A stretch of 10,568 nt of DNA, from contig JALXCS010000367.1 of NCBI GenBank assembly GCA_026990815.1, positions 1 to 10,568 on the forward strand, in the 5' to 3' direction. The translations under genes were made by a program, and so were the position numbers. Each line of letters opens with the position of its first letter. The stretch's first letter is position 1. Positions 7,114 through 10,568 of this stretch are shown here, piece by piece. Source of the stretch: Methylomonas sp. Lineage in GTDB: Bacteria > Pseudomonadota > Gammaproteobacteria > Methylococcales > Methylomonadaceae. The notes under the pieces are model-generated. The model saw only the letters and a list, made by a program, of their open reading frames with translations. It was not told where the DNA came from and ran no database searches.

Positions 7114-8403
7114 TTAGGTTCCACTCGGAGAATAATTTTCTTTGATTAATAGACTCATTAACAAGGCGATTGTCAAACTTGTAACGATGGCCGATAAAGC
7201 AAACTGAAAATCAACAATTGAGAAGTGCATGTTGGTTGACGGAATGGACGTGGTTTCATGCGTTTGCAAAAGTTTGCCAATGAGTGGTTGAAAAAGGGCG
7301 CTGCCTCCAATTAACCAGGTATTGGTAAATCCCAACGAGGTTCCTTCTGACTGTTGTGGGCCTATTCTGGCATTGTTTGCATAGGCAAGCACATTGCCAC
7401 AGCAGAAAAAGCCTAATAGAAACACCAAACCATAAGCCATCCATAATGGAAGTTGTGGCATATAGAGCAATATTGCCATGCTAATCAAACCGCCACTTGC
7501 GCCAAGGATCATCGGAATTTTAAAGCGCTGGATACGGTCGGCAAACCAGCCAAAAAAGAAGCTGCCGGGGATAGCGCCTATAAATAGGGTTGATACGATG
7601 GTTGCAGCTTGTGTTTGTCCAACCATAAATTTGGTTTGTATAAATAATGTACCCCAGAGTGCGCCAAAGGCGATGAAGCTGGTATTGATGGTGGCGGCAT
7701 AGATGCCGGTAAGCCAGGCATCTCGTTGTTGCAGCAAATATTTTAAATCAGCAAAAACCTGTAAATGATCGGCATGTTTTTGTGGCTTGACGTTGTCATA
7801 AGGCTGATCCTGCATCAACAGGAAAATCAGTATGGCTAACAAAATACCCAAACCTGCAATCAGCCATAAAGTTTCTCGCCATCCTATAGTTTCTGCTAAC
7901 GCTGAAATCGGCCCCTCACCACTGACGGCGCCAATCATGCCAATGATATTGGTTAAACCTACCATCGTAGCAAAGCGATTTGCTGGAAACCAATTGGCGG
8001 CTAATTTCAAACAAGAGACAAAAGAGAAGGCCGCTCCTGCACCTACCATCATCCGAGTAAAAATCGCTTGCACAGGGGATGACGCCATGGAAAACAACAG
8101 GCAACTGGTTCCAGCTATAACAGCCGCACAAGCCAGGGGACGGCGAGGACCAAAATGATCTACCGCCAGACCGACAGGAATTTGTAAGAGGGCATAGGAA
8201 TAAAAATAGCTGGATGCAATTAAACCTAAAGTTGGGGCATCGGCCTGAAAAGCGGCACTGAGTTGTTGGCCCAGTGCTGCAGGAATAACTTGATTGATGA
8301 AGTCAAAATAAAAATACAAGGTGCCCAGTCCCCACATCAACCATGGGAGCGGGCTTTTATTTTGGTTCTTTATTTTTGACTTCACCACCTTGGGTTGAGG
8401 CAT
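7114..8403 (-). CDS. Major facilitator superfamily transporter
   Basis: This 429-residue protein has about 12 predicted helices in two halves, separated by a cytoplasmic loop (about 200-226). MFS motif A appears as GLAVDHFGPRR (78-88), with a weaker second-half copy GWFADRIQRF (285-294). The N terminus (1-17) is lysine-rich and cytoplasmic; TM1 begins PWLMWGLGTLYFYFDF (20-35). The C-terminal half has GFFCCGNVLAYANNAR (331-346). Its overall look is that of anion/organic-acid or metabolite porters of the MFS; the substrate is not readable. It starts 15 nt after hdeD with no clear ribosome binding site, so it may depend on coupling to hdeD. Its stop is 1 nt before the preferred decarboxylase start. 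That position suggests moving glutamate, GABA or a related metabolite, but this is inference. Confidence is high for MFS and low for substrate. Confidence 0.88.
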   Translation of the reverse strand: MPQPKVVKSKIKNQNKSPLPWLMWGLGTLYFYFDFINQVIPAALGQQLSAAFQADAPTLGLIASSYFYSYALLQIPVGLAVDHFGPRRPLACAAVIAGTSCLLFSMASSPVQAIFTRMMVGAGAAFSFVSCLKLAANWFPANRFATMVGLTNIIGMIGAVSGEGPISALAETIGWRETLWLIAGLGILLAILIFLLMQDQPYDNVKPQKHADHLQVFADLKYLLQQRDAWLTGIYAATINTSFIAFGALWGTLFIQTKFMVGQTQAATIVSTLFIGAIPGSFFFGWFADRIQRFKIPMILGASGGLISMAILLYMPQLPLWMAYGLVFLLGFFCCGNVLAYANNARIGPQQSEGTSLGFTNTWLIGGSALFQPLIGKLLQTHETTSIPSTNMHFSIVDFQFALSAIVTSLTIALLMSLLIKENYSPSGT

Positions 8404-8418
8404 GGTTTTATTGACGTA

Positions 8419-8967
8419 TTATTCAAGTACCATAGTTTGAGCTATCATGAATAGCGCAATACCATCAAAGATTAAACTGATACCGACAAACAGACCCAGA
8501 TAGATCATGGAGGTTTCTGGCCAGCCGATAAGAATGAGGAATGCCAATATGGCGGTTAGCACGCCATTGAGAGTCATCCAAAACCAGCCATCGGCAGGGT
8601 AAAGTTCATAACTCAAGGCAAAGCTGGCGAAAGCATCGGTAAAAAAATAAAATGAAAGCAATAGAATAATGGCAGAGATACCGGAGCTTGGATAAACCAG
8701 TAACAAAATCCCACCAACAGTTAGTATTAAAGGCTTAAGCCAGTTAATCGATGAATGTGAATGGCTATGGATTTGATAGCTATAATAGCCAAACATTAAA
8801 CCACCAGCGAGCATTATTAAGCCAAAAAATATCTCAATTACCATTGAGAAAACTTGTGGCAGTATAATTCCAAACAGACCTAAAATGATCAACAGGATTG
8901 CAGTCAGCTTGATGGATGACTTCATTTTTTCAAAGGGGTCGAGTTCGATGTTTTCGATTTTCATCAT
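8419..8967 (-). CDS. hdeD: HdeD-family (DUF308) acid-resistance membrane protein
   Basis: This 182-residue integral membrane protein has about six helices (about 20-37, 41-59, 76-92, 96-116, 128-149, 153-179). It matches E. coli HdeD (190 residues) in length, topology and the paired GGxL/P-S-x-GI and PETSMIYLGLFVGISLIFDGIALF segments (150-173). HdeD supports acid resistance at high cell density by an unknown mechanism. A short histidine cluster, IHSHSHSS (66-73), lies in the loop between helices 2 and 3. Two adjacent ATGs open the frame (8967 and 8964); the AAGAGG site at 8973-8978 has the better spacing to the second. It lies between the amino-acid permease (89-nt gap) and the MFS gene (15-nt gap). 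The same-operon decarboxylase supports an acid-stress role. Confidence 0.85.
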   Translation of the reverse strand: MMKIENIELDPFEKMKSSIKLTAILLIILGLFGIILPQVFSMVIEIFFGLIMLAGGLMFGYYSYQIHSHSHSSINWLKPLILTVGGILLLVYPSSGISAIILLLSFYFFTDAFASFALSYELYPADGWFWMTLNGVLTAILAFLILIGWPETSMIYLGLFVGISLIFDGIALFMIAQTMVLE

Positions 8968-8972
8968 TTAAT

Positions 8973-8978
8973 CCTCTT
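8973..8978 (-). promoter_or_regulatory. Strong ribosome binding site for hdeD
   Basis: AAGAGG followed by ATTAA on the minus strand lies 5 nt before the first ATG and 8 nt before the second of the ATGATG pair. It is the best Shine-Dalgarno match in the acid-stress set and suggests hdeD is translated independently of the permease. Confidence 0.6.
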
Positions 8979-9056
8979 TAATTTTGTTGTTGTAAAATAT
9001 TGCGATTGCAGCGGCAGTGATCTGATCAAAGAGACTGTTTTTGTTGTACGCATGCC

Positions 9057-10361
9057 TTATCTTGCGTTTTTTGGTACAAAGAAACAGCGTCGTTGACTGA
9101 ACAAATACTCAAACAGAATAACCCCTAAATAAAATACCGTCATCCAAAACAAACTTTGATGATCATGTTGTAACAGATATACACATAAGATCAGCCAGGA
9201 AAACAGACAGAATAAAAGGCCTAGCATCGGCACCCATGGAGTAATTTTGATACGATGACGCAAACGAAACGCGGCGAAATTAATACTGGCAAAAATCAGC
9301 AGGAAGGTGGAGCTGGCGAAGGAAGATATTACCGCCAGATTGCCCATATTAACGAACAGCAGTGTGACGCCGCAAATGATGAAAAGACTGACCCAAGGGA
9401 TATTCCGTGTCTTTTCCCGTATCGAGAAAGCTTTGGGTAATGCCTTATCTTCTGCCATCACCATACCTAAACGGGCAGTCCCAAAAAGTGTAGCGTTAAT
9501 CGCTGAAGCTGTTGAAAGCAGAGCGCCAAGACTGATGAGGAGAAAACCACCATGCCCAAGAAAAGGTTTGGCCGCAACAGCTAATGCATATTCTTTATAT
9601 TTATTGATTTCTGAGGGTAATAAATTTCCCACTGCAACCAGAGAAACCAGAATATAGATACAGAGGGTTATGATAATAGAGATCATTATTGCCGCTGGAA
9701 GATGTTTTTGTGGGTCTTCCATTTCATTGACGGCATTGGGAATCAATTCAAAACCCTCGTAAGCCACAAAAATCAGCGCCGCTCCCATCAATAGACCGGC
9801 TCCCCCTTGATTGAAAATTGGCAGTATATGATCTGGTTTTACATAAAACAGGCCCACTATTGCAAACAGGGCAAGTATCAATACTTTGATGATCACAATT
9901 ACATCTTCGGTATGGCCTGCTGCCCTCACTCCGTATAAATTCACTGCCAGGAACGTCAATAAAATACCTGACTCAAGCAAATGGTGCATGGCGGAATCAT
10001 GCGATTGATTACCTAACATCGCAGCACCATAGACACCAAAAGTATAGGCATAAAGAGCAAGGGTACCAATGTATCCGACTAGCAATAACCAACCACCAAG
10101 CGCCGCGATATTGGGATGATGGAAGGCATGTTCCATATAAGTAAAACTACCGCCATCAGAACGATAAAACAAACCCAAACGAGCATAGGACCAGCCAGTC
10201 AGTAAGGCAATAATCCCGCCCAGTAAGAAAGCAATCGGCGCTGCATGTCCAGCCATATTAACCGACAATCCCAGCACTGAAAAAATTCCACCACCCACCA
10301 TACCGCCGACACCCATGGCGACAAGTTCTTTAAGACCTAATAATTCTTTTTGTTGTGGCAT
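9057..10361 (-). CDS. APC-superfamily amino-acid permease
   Basis: This 434-residue protein has about 12 helices. The family's first-helix motif appears as GVGGMVGGGIFSVLG (17-31), the broken-helix substrate loop. The region around TM6 reads FVAYEGFELIPNAVNEMEDPQKHLPAAI (about 198-225), characteristic of APC permeases that bind the amino-acid backbone. It ends with a short basic tail (SQRRCFFVPKNAR). E. coli GadC, the glutamate/GABA antiporter, is about 511 residues and has a C-terminal plug; that plug is absent here, so this is not a simple GadC copy. Genomic position next to HdeD and a glutamate decarboxylase makes glutamate uptake or GABA exchange plausible, but the substrate is unproven. 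Only a weak AAAGAAA site precedes the ATG. The 94 nt between it and the possible upstream tail (10362-10455) probably hold its promoter, though no convincing -35/-10 pair is seen. Confidence 0.87.
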   Translation of the reverse strand: MPQQKELLGLKELVAMGVGGMVGGGIFSVLGLSVNMAGHAAPIAFLLGGIIALLTGWSYARLGLFYRSDGGSFTYMEHAFHHPNIAALGGWLLLVGYIGTLALYAYTFGVYGAAMLGNQSHDSAMHHLLESGILLTFLAVNLYGVRAAGHTEDVIVIIKVLILALFAIVGLFYVKPDHILPIFNQGGAGLLMGAALIFVAYEGFELIPNAVNEMEDPQKHLPAAIMISIIITLCIYILVSLVAVGNLLPSEINKYKEYALAVAAKPFLGHGGFLLISLGALLSTASAINATLFGTARLGMVMAEDKALPKAFSIREKTRNIPWVSLFIICGVTLLFVNMGNLAVISSFASSTFLLIFASINFAAFRLRHRIKITPWVPMLGLLFCLFSWLILCVYLLQHDHQSLFWMTVFYLGVILFEYLFSQRRCFFVPKNAR

Positions 10362-10455
10362 TTTAAATTTTTCTTTAGAAACGCTCTTGTGTGATCGAAG
10401 TATTAGCAGTTAAACTTAAATGGATGATTCAGAGATATGACTATACTATCCACGC

Positions 10456-10568
10456 TCAAGAATACCCCGTTTGCCCATCAATGATCTGAAATTTTTCAGA
10501 CAATAACGAACGCAAAGGAGCATGATGCTCATCGAGGTTGTCGAAGAAGCTCGAACAGGCCTGTTTGA
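10456..10568 (-). CDS. Possible C-terminal tail of an unidentified protein (cut by window edge)
   Basis: On the minus strand one frame is open from the window edge to a TGA at 10458-10456, giving 36 residues that end EKFQIIDGQTGYS. Residue composition is mixed and protein-like (FFDNLDEHHAPLRSLLSEKF). I recognise no family. A second minus-strand frame is also open to a later stop, and the plus strand offers a start, ATGATG at 10522 after AAAGGAG, so coding here is uncertain. Confidence 0.3.
   Translation of the reverse strand, partial: KQACSSFFDNLDEHHAPLRSLLSEKFQIIDGQTGYS
10485..10568. repeat. Cluster of three small palindromes at the right edge
   Basis: Three symmetric sites lie within 84 bp: TCTGAA-ATTT-TTCAGA (10485-10500), GAGCAT-G-ATGCTC (10518-10530) and TCGAACAGG/CCTGTTTGA (10551-10568, one mismatch pair). 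They could be regulatory sites, part of a dispersed repeat, or chance within a coding tail. Confidence 0.35.

Noticed and set aside
7832..8158. 108-codon plus-strand frame opposite the MFS gene
   Set aside because: It is rich in Ala, Pro and Lys as expected for the antisense of hydrophobic membrane codons; the minus-strand MFS motifs are clear.
8968..9056. Promoter for hdeD in the gap after the permease
   Set aside because: TTGATC and AT-rich hexamers exist but not at acceptable spacing; no supported -35/-10 pair.
9307..9657. 116-codon plus-strand frame opposite the APC permease
   Set aside because: It is a shadow of a well-supported permease with no initiation site or family resemblance.
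10522..10568. Plus-strand gene start ATGATG after AAAGGAG at the right edge
   Set aside because: Only 15 codons are visible, the ATGATG lies within a small palindrome, and the opposite frame is equally or more protein-like; it cannot be decided here.
1..10568. CRISPR array, tRNA or rRNA genes
   Set aside because: No regularly spaced repeats, tRNA-like folds or rRNA segments were seen on either strand.

Overview
The window is a gammaproteobacterial chromosome segment. All eight complete genes lie on the minus strand, so transcription runs from right to left. The call to Gammaproteobacteria rests on the close resemblance of four consecutive proteins to Escherichia coli YbhG, YbhF, YbhS and YbhR, in the same order and at nearly the same lengths. 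It also rests on an HdeD and glutamate decarboxylase acid-resistance set, and on REP-like and palindromic intergenic repeats common in this class. Base composition is moderately AT-rich. I cannot name the genus; a free-living or Legionella/Methylococcales-like lineage is only a guess.

Reading in the direction of transcription, the right end (about 10456-10568) holds a possible C-terminal tail of an unidentified protein and three small palindromes. Next comes an acid-stress set: an APC-superfamily amino-acid permease (9057-10361), an HdeD-family membrane protein (8419-8967), an MFS transporter (7114-8403) and a pyridoxal-phosphate glutamate decarboxylase (5682-7112). The last three are packed tightly (15-nt and 1-nt gaps) and look like one transcript. 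The permease sits 89 nt upstream and may belong to the same transcript. The likely logic is amino-acid import or exchange, proton-consuming decarboxylation of glutamate to GABA, and membrane protection by HdeD. The MFS protein is a candidate second porter of unknown substrate.

A 157-bp, nearly perfect inverted repeat (5507-5663) with no coding capacity separates this set from the next operon. It is best read as a MITE-like insertion flanked by TAA on both sides.

The second operon (446-5453) is ybhG-ybhF-ybhS-ybhR: a periplasmic adaptor, a double-ATPase subunit and two ABC-2 permeases, with ATGA overlaps and a 3-nt gap. It should form a tripartite export pump with an outer-membrane TolC-like channel encoded elsewhere. 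The TetR regulator that precedes this operon in E. coli (CecR) is not present here.

The left 445 bp contain no complete gene. Bases 1-24 look like the first eight codons of an IS30-family transposase on the minus strand, with a good ribosome binding site. Bases 125-445 hold a REP-like hairpin, a GGGGTCAGAGTC motif often seen near mobile elements, and a 19-bp imperfect direct repeat. The window is therefore bounded on the left by mobile-element debris. I see no strong evidence for a wholly new system; the least ordinary parts are the composition of the acid-stress set and the palindromic insertion between the two operons.
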